From the NCBI GenBank assembly GCA_034189035.1, contig JAXHVA010000024.1, forward strand, positions 1-50,249: a DNA stretch of 50,249 bases, given 5' to 3'. Numbering within the stretch: position 1 is the stretch's first letter; every line of letters starts with the position of its first letter. Both the position numbers and the translations under genes were made by a program. Source of the stretch: JAUXFK01 sp034189035 (GTDB lineage: Bacteria; Desulfobacterota; UBA8473). The notes under the pieces were generated by a model. It was not told the DNA's origin, ran no database searches, and worked only from the letters and a program-made list of their open reading frames with translations. Shown here in pieces: positions 27,545 to 36,526 of this stretch.

Positions 27545-28675
27545 ATGAAACCATATAAACGCTTAACCGCCTGCATTGCAATTCTCTTTATTTTACTCTC
27601 TGGGTGTACCAGTGAACGCTCGGACACGTCCGGCGAGAAAGATATCAGCGATTTTACCTTTATGAGTATCGGCAGCTTTTCTGTGGAACGGATTGCCGAC
27701 AACTGGACCGAGGTCCGGGATGGTGCGGGTCGTACGCTTGTTTTGATCCCCAGGGGCGAAAAAGCGCCAGAAGGCTATAAACCCCAGAAAATTATACAGG
27801 TACCTGTGAAACGGCTTGTGGCGTATGGATATTTTGATATCGCCATCCTGAAAACCCTTGACGTTCTGGAAGAAGTTTTGGTAGGCGTCACTGCCGATAT
27901 AGATGAATGGACGATTCCAGAAGTGATAACAGGGATGAAATCAGGGAAAATCGTATACCTGGGCGAATACAGTGCCATTGATTTCGAACGGCTGAAACAA
28001 CAGGAACCGGAGCTGGTTCTCACTTGGGACCTTTCTGTTATTCCCATGCTGGACGAAATAGGAGTGCCCTGTGTCATCACCTCTACCCCTGTGGCCATGT
28101 GCCTCACTGCACGGATACGTTTTGTCAATTTTCTTGCGCCGTTTTTCAATAAAGAAAACGAGGCAAAAGCCTATTTTAAACGTGTCTCGGGAGCACTCGA
28201 CAATATCCATGAAAAAACGAAAAACGCCAGCCGGAAGCCCAAGGTCATGTGGGGGGATATTTATGAAAAGCGCGTTCTGGTAGAACCGGGTAATGCCTGG
28301 ATAGGAGAACTGATCGGGCTGGCCCAGAGCGACTATCAGTTTGACGATGTCTATGGAAAATCCTGCATTGAAATCTCTCTAGAACGGTTTCTCTACAGTG
28401 GTGAAGACGCGGACATTTTCTTTACCTATCGTACAGAAAAAACCGGGGTCACGTCAAAGGCCACCCTTAGAAAAATCAACCCCGCACTTGCCAATGTAAA
28501 ACCCTTGAGAGATGGGAAGGTATATTCTCCCCTTCCCCATTACGCCCAATCCGGAGACAAACTGGATGAAATATTAACCGATATTTCGGCGATTCTTCAC
28601 CCAGAATGCTATCCCGGACATCAGATCCGATATTTCAAGGAACTACCTGACATAGATCCTGAAAGAAAAATGTAG
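27545..28675 (+). CDS. ABC importer substrate-binding lipoprotein (BtuF/FecB family)
   Basis: 376 residues from the ATG at 27545, chosen for its GGAGAAA site and because it starts a lipoprotein signal peptide with lipobox LLSGC (Cys21). The periplasmic-binding-protein fold shows the class III features (RLVAYGYFDIAILKTLDVLEE, then LKQQEPELVLTW and VYSPLPHYAQSGDKLDEIL). This family binds cobalamin, haem or ferric siderophores. Permease and ATPase genes follow directly. Substrate is inferred from the operon to be a tetrapyrrole. Confidence 0.85.
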   Translation: MKPYKRLTACIAILFILLSGCTSERSDTSGEKDISDFTFMSIGSFSVERIADNWTEVRDGAGRTLVLIPRGEKAPEGYKPQKIIQVPVKRLVAYGYFDIAILKTLDVLEEVLVGVTADIDEWTIPEVITGMKSGKIVYLGEYSAIDFERLKQQEPELVLTWDLSVIPMLDEIGVPCVITSTPVAMCLTARIRFVNFLAPFFNKENEAKAYFKRVSGALDNIHEKTKNASRKPKVMWGDIYEKRVLVEPGNAWIGELIGLAQSDYQFDDVYGKSCIEISLERFLYSGEDADIFFTYRTEKTGVTSKATLRKINPALANVKPLRDGKVYSPLPHYAQSGDKLDEILTDISAILHPECYPGHQIRYFKELPDIDPERKM

Positions 28676-28681
28676 AGAAAA

Positions 28682-29710
28682 ATGGATTCAGGAAGTATAA
28701 ATTTACAGAAAAGTCAGACCCTCTGGTTTTTAGTCATTCTAGCCGTGACGACCATTACGATTCTGCTGAACGTCATAATCGGTTCCGTATCCATTTCCCT
28801 TCCGGAGCTCTCCCAAATTGTTTCGACCCATGAAACGGCGACGACCAAAGGATTCATCATCTGGAAAATACGGATGCCAAGGGCGATCGCCGCGGTTATG
28901 GGAGGCGCGTTTCTTTCGGTTTCTGGGCTGCTGCTCCAGGTCTTTTTCAGAAACCCCATTGTGGGACCTTTTATTTTAGGGATATCATCTGGTGCCACAT
29001 TGATGGTTTCCTTTGTCATGCTGACAAGCCTCACACTCGGCTTTACCCTCCTCAACCCGTTTATGACTACCTTGGCATCGTTTGCCGGGGCCTATGGTGT
29101 CATGATGATCGTTCTGTCTATTGCTGGCAAGGTCAAAAGCGGGGTGACACTTCTCATTGTGGGGCTGATGATGAGCTATCTATGCCATGCCGTGACAAGT
29201 GTGCTGGTGGCCTTTGCGGAAAAAGAAAAAATCAAGGGATTCGTTTTGTGGCAACTGGGCAGTTTTTCCGGATTTCAGTGGAAGGAGATTCAGCTCATGG
29301 TAGTCATCGGTGGATTGGTGCTGGTCCTGGTTTACGCACTGGGAAAACCCCTGAATGCATTCCTCCTGGGGGAAGACTATGCATCGTCTATGGGCGTCAA
29401 TATTCGTCTGTTCCGTATCCTGATCCTCTTTTGCGCCTGTGCCCTTGCCGGTATGATCACCGCAGTGGCCGGGCCGGTGGCATTTATCGGCCTGGCAGTT
29501 CCCCACATGGCCCGGCTGTGTTTCAATACATCGGACAACCGTATCCTTGTTCCTGGGGTCATTCTTCTTGGCGGGCTTATTACCAGTTTGTGTGATTTTA
29601 TCGCCCGTATGGTGTTTTCACCGGTAGAGCTCCCCATCAGCGCCATCACGGCATTTTTCGGAGCGCCCATTGTTTTAAGCTTATTATTGAAAAGGAAGGT
29701 CAGCATATGA
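28682..29710 (+). CDS. FecCD/BtuC-family ABC permease
   Basis: 342 residues, nine to ten membrane helices. Family signatures include WKIRMPRAIAAVMGGAFLSVSGLLLQVFFRNP, the GPVAFIGLAVPHMAR loop that contacts the ATPase, and a PVELPISAITAFFGAP C-terminal segment. It forms the inner-membrane channel for cobalamin, haem or siderophore import. Its last four bases overlap the start of the ATPase gene (ATGA), indicating coupling. Confidence 0.92.
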   Translation: MDSGSINLQKSQTLWFLVILAVTTITILLNVIIGSVSISLPELSQIVSTHETATTKGFIIWKIRMPRAIAAVMGGAFLSVSGLLLQVFFRNPIVGPFILGISSGATLMVSFVMLTSLTLGFTLLNPFMTTLASFAGAYGVMMIVLSIAGKVKSGVTLLIVGLMMSYLCHAVTSVLVAFAEKEKIKGFVLWQLGSFSGFQWKEIQLMVVIGGLVLVLVYALGKPLNAFLLGEDYASSMGVNIRLFRILILFCACALAGMITAVAGPVAFIGLAVPHMARLCFNTSDNRILVPGVILLGGLITSLCDFIARMVFSPVELPISAITAFFGAPIVLSLLLKRKVSI

Positions 29711-30945
29711 ATCAACTCAATCCATCGGCCAATCAGCCGGTTTTACAGGTAGACAATCTCAGTGTGGGCTATAAGGATAAAACCGTTCTCAGGGAACTGT
29801 CCTTCCAGGTTGAAAAAGGCAGCTTTGTCTCCCTCCTGGGGCCCAACGGCACCGGAAAAACGACACTGCTTCGAACCCTTTCAAGGCATTTATCTCCCCT
29901 TTATGGGACGGTACTTGTTGATCGGGCCGAACTGAAAAAACTAACCCAGAAGGAGCTGGCCAAAACCATGTCCGTAGTCCTGACGGAAAAGGTTAATCCA
30001 CATTTTTTCCGCGCCTGGGATTTCGTTGCTATGGGCCGTTACCCCCATACAGGGTTTCTCGGAAAACTCACCTCTTCGGATGAAAAAGCCGTGATGGAGG
30101 CGCTTGACATGGTGCACGCCGAAGATCTTTTATTTCGTGATATCAATACATTAAGTGATGGTGAACGTCAGAAAATACTCATCGCAAGGGCCCTGGCCCA
30201 GGACCCGGCGATTATTCTTCTGGATGAACCCACCATGCATCTAGACCTGAAACACCGGATGGAGGTCATGGCGATTCTCCAGTCCCTGTGCAGGAATAAG
30301 GGCATCACTGTTATCGCCTCGCTGCATGATGTGGATATTGCCGCCAAGATTTCCGATAAAGTCGCCCTGGTCAAGGATTCACAAATTATTGCTTGGGGTG
30401 AGCCGGAAAATATTCTATCCACCGATTCGGTTTCATCACTCTATGATTTCAAAGGCGCTTCTTTTAACCGGTATCTGGGAAGCATTGAGATCAGGGGAAA
30501 TTGCGCGGGGAAATTCGTGTTTGTCGTGGCTGGCATGAGTAGTGCGGCAATTCTGTACCGGCTGCTCTCCAAGCGAGGATTTTCAATTATCACCGGTATA
30601 TTGCATGAAAACGATCTGGATTTTTTTGTGGCGAATTCCCTTGGTGCCGAGAGTTATAGCCAACTCCCCATGAACACGATCACGACGGAAACGGTTCAGG
30701 ACGCAAAAAAAAGAATTTCGGCATGCATCTGTGTGATCGATACCGGTTTCCCGGTGGGAGAACTCAATCATGGAAATATTGATTTGATCAAAACCGCCCT
30801 TGAAATTGGCTGTCCCCTCTATACGTTACGGAAAGATGATCATTTTTCATGGTCAGTCCCTGTATCCGGAAGTAATGTATTTCCGTGTAATAGTGAGTCT
30901 CAACTGGTGTCATTGCTGGAAGAACGGCTTCAAAATAGAGTATAA
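29707..30945 (+). CDS. BtuD/FecE-family ABC ATPase with extra C-terminal domain
   Basis: 412 residues, against about 255 for the usual ATPase of this family. Walker A is GPNGTGKTT (about 45-53), the signature LSDGERQKI, Walker B IILLDEPTMHLD and the switch His in ASLHDVD. After about residue 258 comes an extra domain of roughly 150 residues beginning FVFVVAGMSSAAILYRLLSKRG and containing GILHENDLDFF and VIDTGFPVG. This domain looks like a Rossmann-type alpha/beta fold and may sense a nucleotide or substrate; I do not recognise a characterised function for it. It is not CbiZ, which is known fused to some BtuD proteins, as far as I can tell. Confidence 0.88.
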   Translation: MNQLNPSANQPVLQVDNLSVGYKDKTVLRELSFQVEKGSFVSLLGPNGTGKTTLLRTLSRHLSPLYGTVLVDRAELKKLTQKELAKTMSVVLTEKVNPHFFRAWDFVAMGRYPHTGFLGKLTSSDEKAVMEALDMVHAEDLLFRDINTLSDGERQKILIARALAQDPAIILLDEPTMHLDLKHRMEVMAILQSLCRNKGITVIASLHDVDIAAKISDKVALVKDSQIIAWGEPENILSTDSVSSLYDFKGASFNRYLGSIEIRGNCAGKFVFVVAGMSSAAILYRLLSKRGFSIITGILHENDLDFFVANSLGAESYSQLPMNTITTETVQDAKKRISACICVIDTGFPVGELNHGNIDLIKTALEIGCPLYTLRKDDHFSWSVPVSGSNVFPCNSESQLVSLLEERLQNRV

Positions 30946-30947
30946 CC

Positions 30948-31958
30948 ATGGAAATCCGCTATCTGATATTGCTACTCACAGATTGGTGTAATTTGAACTG
31001 CGCCTATTGCTATCGCGGCATCCCCCCTGATGCCAAAGACATGTCCATAGACCTTCTGGAAACAAGCCTCATGCAGCTTGTTCCTTTGAAAACTCCCTGC
31101 CATGTACAGCTTAGCGGGGGTGAACCCACGATCGTTCCTGATTTGATCGAGAAAGCCTCAAAGACACTGCAAAAAAAAAGACCCCATGCCACATTAGGCA
31201 TTCAAACCAATGGAACGATGCTCGATCGTTCACTGGCCCGGCTCTTCGCAAAATATAGAATTCAGGTAGGTGTCAGCCTGGATGGTCCATTGAATATTCA
31301 GGAAAGGCTCAGGGGGAATGCCTCATCTACAGTGAAAGGACTGAAACTCCTGGAGGCGGAAAACGTCCCGTTCCGGGTTACCACGGTCATCAGCAATACA
31401 ACTATCGATTTTCTGGACAAGCTGGTATTGATGTTGGGCGGGTTCTCAAATGCTCAGGGAATCGGGCTTGACTTGCTGATCCATAAAGGCAATGCAACCT
31501 CATCCGAGAGGGTTTTACCGGCGACCCTCAAACAAACAACAGAGGGAATAAAGCGTATGATCGATGCCTTGAGGCTGGTCAACCGGGATCGCCGCATGAA
31601 GCTTGAATTCCGTGAAGAAAAAACTATTATAAATGCCTTCAAAGGAAAAAGGCCGACCTATTTTTGTTATGCCGGAGCCAGTGAAAGTCTCGCCGTATGT
31701 CCGGATGGTTCCCTTTATCCGTGCAGCCAGACCGCAGACGATCCCCGATTTTTTATGGGAACCTTAAACAAACCGCATGTAGCCCCAACCACTTTGATAA
31801 ACGAGTTCAGGCTGTCGCTCGAGGATTGCGGTGATTGTCCGCTTACAGGGCGATGCCCGGGCGATTGTTACAGCAGACAATACTATAATGACTCTAAAAG
31901 CAGACGGCTCATTTGTGCGATCTACCAAACAATTATAAACATAAGGAAGGTGAAATGA
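30948..31958 (+). CDS. Radical SAM protein with SPASM-like C terminus
   Basis: 336 residues. The radical SAM cluster motif is Cys14-x3-Cys18-x2-Cys21 (CNLNCAYCY), followed by LSGGEPT and GVSLDGP. The C terminus has eight cysteines (CYAG, VCPDG, LYPCSQ, CGDCP, RCPGDC, and one near the end), as in SPASM domains that hold two auxiliary [4Fe-4S] clusters. SPASM members include peptide-modifying enzymes and the tetrapyrrole side-chain enzymes AhbC, AhbD and NirJ. Between a tetrapyrrole importer and a CobN-type chelatase, action on a tetrapyrrole is plausible, but a peptide substrate or protein maturation role is not excluded. It overlaps the next gene by four bases. Confidence 0.85.
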   Translation: MEIRYLILLLTDWCNLNCAYCYRGIPPDAKDMSIDLLETSLMQLVPLKTPCHVQLSGGEPTIVPDLIEKASKTLQKKRPHATLGIQTNGTMLDRSLARLFAKYRIQVGVSLDGPLNIQERLRGNASSTVKGLKLLEAENVPFRVTTVISNTTIDFLDKLVLMLGGFSNAQGIGLDLLIHKGNATSSERVLPATLKQTTEGIKRMIDALRLVNRDRRMKLEFREEKTIINAFKGKRPTYFCYAGASESLAVCPDGSLYPCSQTADDPRFFMGTLNKPHVAPTTLINEFRLSLEDCGDCPLTGRCPGDCYSRQYYNDSKSRRLICAIYQTIINIRKVK

Positions 31959-34900
31959 ATCCCTATACACTATGCTACTACAGTGCGACATCAATTGAGA
32001 TCGACTCCCTTTCACGGGGAGTTCGGCAATATCAGGACCATAACGGCAGGATTCACGTTTTGGCCAGAACACAGGCCCAACTTTTTGATAAAAGCCGTAT
32101 CGCATCATTTGTCAGATCCGCCATGGAGTCTGACGTGGTCATTATTTCCCTTCACGGCGGCAAAACCTCGTTTCCGGGATTTAATGCGCTCATCGATGCC
32201 TTGAATGAATCGGATGGGAACAGGTTACCCTATATTCACATCCAGCCCACTGGCGGCGATGAGGATGCCATGGAACTGGCCCGTATACATTCCAACGGAT
32301 TCGGTGAGGAAAGCTGGGACCGGATCAACCGCTATCTATCATTCGGCGGACATAGGAATTACCGCAACCTCATGATCTACCTTCACAATATGCTGTTTCA
32401 GACAAACCATACGGTGGAAGAACCGGTGAAACTTCCCCATGAAGGCATCTACCATCCGGATATGCCGGGTATACCGGAATTGTACGTCTACCTGAAGAAA
32501 CGGATCGATCCTGAGAAACCCACCGTGGGGTTGTGGTTCAACCAGATCTATTGGCTGAACAACAACCTTGCTCACATCGACGCCATCATACGGAACGTGG
32601 AAAAAAAAGGATCCAACATTATCCCAGTGTTTCATATCAGATACAAGGATTCGTTAAGGGAAAACAACGGCGCAGATTATATCGTGAACCATTTTTTTAT
32701 CGAAAACGAGAGGCCCAGAATTGACGTGCTGATCAACCCCATGATGTTTTCTCTCTCCCTAGCCGATCCCACTTATAAGGAATTGTTTCCCAAACTGGGC
32801 GTCTGTGTCATTCAGGCCATGACTACAATGCAGCCGGTTACCGAGTGGCAGGAAAGCATCCAGGGAATGTCCACCATGGAAGTCTCCTATGCAGCAACCC
32901 AACCTGAATTTGACGGGTGTTTGATCACCGTTCCGGTGGCTTCTCGGGAACAGGAGGAAACCGATCCGTTGACCGGTGCCTTGATCACCCGATACATGCC
33001 CATTTCCGAGCGTGTGAATAAGATGGTGGATCTCTCCTTGAACTGGGCCAGGTTGAGAAAAAAGAAAAACCATGAGCGTAGGATCGCCATCATCTTTCAT
33101 CACTACCCGCCCCGGAATGACCGCATCGGTTGCGCCGCAGGGCTGGACAGTTTTGAAAGCGTCAAGCGCCTTCTGGATGCCATGAAAGAAAACGGTTATA
33201 TTATCGACCGAACATTTGAAAACGGAGATGAACTGGCCAAAGAAATCTTAAGCCGGATGACCTGCGACCAGCGCTGGCTAATGCCCGAACAGATGGCCGA
33301 AAGATGCGCGGCCCGTGCGGTTCGAGATGACTTCCTCCCCTGGCATAAGGACCTTCCTGAAACTATTAGGGAGAAAATGGCCCAGGACTGGGGAGAGATG
33401 CCAGGGGATCTCTTTGTCTATAACGATGAAATGATGTTTGCCGGCTTTATGAACGGAAATGTATTTATATCGGTGCAGCCACCCCGGGGCTATTTTGAAA
33501 ACATCGATAAAATCTACCATGATATATATCTTTCCCCGCCCCACCACTATCTAGCCCAATATCGCTATATCAAGCATATCTTTAAGGCCGACGCACTCAT
33601 GCATGTGGGCAAGCACGGTTCTCTGGAATGGCTTCCCGGAAAGGCACTGGGCCTTTCGGAAGAATGTTACCCGGATCTGTCCATCATGGACCTGCCCAAC
33701 ATCTACCCCTACATCATCAACGACCCTGGTGAAGGCACTCAGGCCAAACGGCGATCCTATTGCTGCATAATTAACCACCTGACACCGGTGTTTACCAATG
33801 CGGATCTGTATGAGGATTTGTCAAAGGTGGACAACCTTTTAAAGGAGTATCAGGACGCGGTTCGTGAAGATCCAGGAAAAGTGCCGGTCCTCAAGACCAT
33901 GGTGTGGGAGGCAGTCACCGGTGCCAGCCTGAACAAAGACCTGAAAACAGATGAAGAAACCGCTATGGCTGACTTTGACGGTTTTCTGGAGAACCTCCAC
34001 TCCTATCTGTCAGAGCTGTCAGACACCATGATCGGCGACGGTCTTCACATCATGGGAACACCACCGCTAAACAAACGGCTTCTGGAATTTCTGGTTCAGC
34101 TGACGCGGGTATCCAACGGATCGATACCGTCTCTTCGGGAGTCCGTGCTCACGACCATGGGATATGACTATGACATGCTCCTTGAAAACAGAGGAAAAGT
34201 CGTTTGCAGGGAGAAGCAGGCCACCGGTGGAAAGATCATTCAGGACGCCCATGAAATCGCATTGGCCATTATTAAGGAACTGCATGACGATGAATTTGAT
34301 AAAGATGCGATTCCCGATATCGTTACGACTTACCTGAAAAAGCCTGTCGCAGATATTGAAACGGTACTGGGCTACATTGTTGAAACCCTGGTGCCGAAAA
34401 TCAGCCGGACTACCGAAGAAATCAGTTCAAGCCTCCAAGCCTTTCGCGGCCGGTTTGTCAAGCCGGGCCCATCAGGAGCTCCCACCCGGGGTCAGGCTGA
34501 CATCCTGCCTACCGGCCGCAATTTTTACTCCTTGGACCCCAATAAAATCCCCAGCCCCGGCGCCTGGGAGGTGGGCAAACGGTTGGCGGATGCCCTAATC
34601 GAACGATATATTGAGGAAACGGGCAAATACCCGGAAAGTATCGGTATCATCGTTTACGGCACCGCCACCATGCGATCCAAAGGGGATGATATCTCTGAAA
34701 TTTTTTATCTGCTGGGTGTCCGGCCGGTTTGGCATAAATCAAACGGCACGATCCTGGGGCTAAAAGTAATTCCGGCAAATGAGCTGGGCCGGCCCCGCCT
34801 GGATGTAGTGCCCCGAATTTCCGGCTTCTTCCGAGACTCCTTTCCCCTTCTGGTGGAGCGAATCGATGAAGCAGTCCATATGGTTGCCACTCTGAAGGAA

Positions 34901-35722
34901 TCCCCTGAAACCAACATGATCCGTCGGCACGTATTCAAGGATATCGCCATTTACGAAGCCCAGGGCATAGATAGGGATCAGGCCTTCCGTGAGGCCACCT
35001 TCCGGGTATTCGGCTGCCCGCCCGGCACATACGGCGCGGGTGTTGCCGAACTAATGGAGTCTAAAAACTGGAAAACCCAGGAAGACCTGGGCAACAGTTA
35101 CATCCGTTACTCCGGCCATGCCTACGGAAAAGGAAGTTACGGCGATCACAAACCGGATACCTTCAGGACCTTGTTATCCCGGATGGATGTTACGGTAAAA
35201 AATGAAGATTCCAGAGAGTACGATATGATGTCCTGCACGGATTACTACAATTATTACGGCGGGCTGATCGTCGCCTCAAAAACTGTTCGGGGAGTCCTTC
35301 CCTTTGCCATGATGGGGGACAGTGCCGATCCCAAGCGCGTTAAGATGCGTACGACATTTGAAGAGGCCAAGCATGTTCTCAGATCGCGCCTTACCAATCC
35401 CAAATGGCTTGAAGGGATGATGCGCCACGGTTATAAAGGTGCCGGTGACATTTCCCACATGATGGACGTGGTTCTAGGGTGGGATGCCACAGCGGAAGTC
35501 ATTGATGACTGGATGTATGAGCGGATTGCAAAAAAATACGTGTTTGACGAAAAAATCGCCGAGTGGATGAAAGAAGTCAATCCCTATGCTCGCCAGAATA
35601 TCCTGGACAAGCTCCTTGAAGCCATCAGCCGGGATATGTGGCAGGCGGATCAGAAAATGGAGGAGCGCCTCAAGGAGGCGTATCTCGAAATGGAAGGGCA
35701 GATCGAAGAAATAACTGAATGA
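31955..35722 (+). CDS. CobN/BchH-family chelatase large subunit (cobaltochelatase-like; HmuS-type candidate)
   Basis: 1255 residues from the ATG at 31955 (AAGGAAGGTG ribosome site), near the usual length of CobN. Family hallmarks include HVGKHGSLEWLPGKALGLS (first His at about 550), the DLPNIYPYIINDPGEGTQAKRR segment, FGCPPGTYGAGV, and a C-terminal MMRHGYKGAGDISHMMDVVLGW. CobN inserts cobalt into hydrogenobyrinic acid diamide with CobS/CobT, BchH inserts Mg, and CobN-like HmuS of Bacteroidetes is reported to act on haem. Here AAA partners are ChlI/ChlD-like and lie downstream after the TonB genes. The metal, the substrate and the direction of the reaction are unknown. Confidence 0.9.
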   Translation: MNPYTLCYYSATSIEIDSLSRGVRQYQDHNGRIHVLARTQAQLFDKSRIASFVRSAMESDVVIISLHGGKTSFPGFNALIDALNESDGNRLPYIHIQPTGGDEDAMELARIHSNGFGEESWDRINRYLSFGGHRNYRNLMIYLHNMLFQTNHTVEEPVKLPHEGIYHPDMPGIPELYVYLKKRIDPEKPTVGLWFNQIYWLNNNLAHIDAIIRNVEKKGSNIIPVFHIRYKDSLRENNGADYIVNHFFIENERPRIDVLINPMMFSLSLADPTYKELFPKLGVCVIQAMTTMQPVTEWQESIQGMSTMEVSYAATQPEFDGCLITVPVASREQEETDPLTGALITRYMPISERVNKMVDLSLNWARLRKKKNHERRIAIIFHHYPPRNDRIGCAAGLDSFESVKRLLDAMKENGYIIDRTFENGDELAKEILSRMTCDQRWLMPEQMAERCAARAVRDDFLPWHKDLPETIREKMAQDWGEMPGDLFVYNDEMMFAGFMNGNVFISVQPPRGYFENIDKIYHDIYLSPPHHYLAQYRYIKHIFKADALMHVGKHGSLEWLPGKALGLSEECYPDLSIMDLPNIYPYIINDPGEGTQAKRRSYCCIINHLTPVFTNADLYEDLSKVDNLLKEYQDAVREDPGKVPVLKTMVWEAVTGASLNKDLKTDEETAMADFDGFLENLHSYLSELSDTMIGDGLHIMGTPPLNKRLLEFLVQLTRVSNGSIPSLRESVLTTMGYDYDMLLENRGKVVCREKQATGGKIIQDAHEIALAIIKELHDDEFDKDAIPDIVTTYLKKPVADIETVLGYIVETLVPKISRTTEEISSSLQAFRGRFVKPGPSGAPTRGQADILPTGRNFYSLDPNKIPSPGAWEVGKRLADALIERYIEETGKYPESIGIIVYGTATMRSKGDDISEIFYLLGVRPVWHKSNGTILGLKVIPANELGRPRLDVVPRISGFFRDSFPLLVERIDEAVHMVATLKESPETNMIRRHVFKDIAIYEAQGIDRDQAFREATFRVFGCPPGTYGAGVAELMESKNWKTQEDLGNSYIRYSGHAYGKGSYGDHKPDTFRTLLSRMDVTVKNEDSREYDMMSCTDYYNYYGGLIVASKTVRGVLPFAMMGDSADPKRVKMRTTFEEAKHVLRSRLTNPKWLEGMMRHGYKGAGDISHMMDVVLGWDATAEVIDDWMYERIAKKYVFDEKIAEWMKEVNPYARQNILDKLLEAISRDMWQADQKMEERLKEAYLEMEGQIEEITE

Positions 35723-35732
35723 GGAGCAAACT

Positions 35733-36515
35733 ATGCATATTAAAAAGAAGTTTCAAAAAATCACTGGCTTCGCCGCGTTACTGATCGTGGTAAACCTGGC
35801 ATCGAGTCAGGCAGAAGATGGGGTCACCGATAAAATTGAAAAACAGCTGGATCAATCCATTACCACACGCCAGCAAAGCCAGAAAGAACTGGATCAGTGG
35901 GAACAGGAACGTATCCGCCTGCAGGTGGAGTTCGAAGGGCTGACCAGGAAAAACGAAGCCCTCGTCTTACAGGACAAAACGCTCAAAAAACAGGTTGCTG
36001 CAAGGAAGGCCATGAATGCATCCCTTATTGAGCGTGAGCAGGAAAGCCGAAAGATTGCCCAGGAGATTATTCCCTTTCTTGAAAATCTCTATATCCGTAT
36101 TTCCGAATTTATTGCCTTGGATGTACCCTTTCTTTCAGAAGAACGGAAAGGGCGTATCAACCGGCTGAAAAAGGTACTTAGTGATATGGAAGTGGGGCCT
36201 GCTGAAAAGTTCAGGAAGTTTATGGAAACGCTTTTAATTGAGGCAGAATACGGCAATTCTATTGAAGTATATCAGGAAAAAATCATGATCGAAAACGAAG
36301 AGATTCTGGGTGATGTTTTCCGGCTGGGTCGGATCAGCTTATTCTTTCTCTCTCTCGATCAAACGCTCCCCGCCTATTACAATGTAGCGGATAAAAAATG
36401 GACGGTTCTGGATGACCGGTATGCAGCAGATATTCATGCTGCCATTGAAATGGGAAGTAAAAGGAGGGCAACGGAACTGCTATGCCTGCCCCTGGGCAAG
36501 ATCGCTGCAAAATAA
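35733..36515 (+). CDS. DUF3450-type periplasmic coiled-coil protein
   Basis: 260 residues with signal peptide (ending ASSQA). A long coiled coil (about 30-120, rich in Glu, Lys and Gln) is followed by a globular part (ISEFIALDVPFLSEERKGRINRL, RKFMETLLIEAEYG). DUF3450 genes stand directly ahead of TtpC-type ExbB genes in TonB2 clusters of Vibrio and Shewanella, and the order here is the same. It is likely an accessory of the energiser. It starts 11 bases after the CobN-like gene. Confidence 0.8.
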   Translation: MHIKKKFQKITGFAALLIVVNLASSQAEDGVTDKIEKQLDQSITTRQQSQKELDQWEQERIRLQVEFEGLTRKNEALVLQDKTLKKQVAARKAMNASLIEREQESRKIAQEIIPFLENLYIRISEFIALDVPFLSEERKGRINRLKKVLSDMEVGPAEKFRKFMETLLIEAEYGNSIEVYQEKIMIENEEILGDVFRLGRISLFFLSLDQTLPAYYNVADKKWTVLDDRYAADIHAAIEMGSKRRATELLCLPLGKIAAK

Positions 36516-36526
36516 GGAGTAATGAC

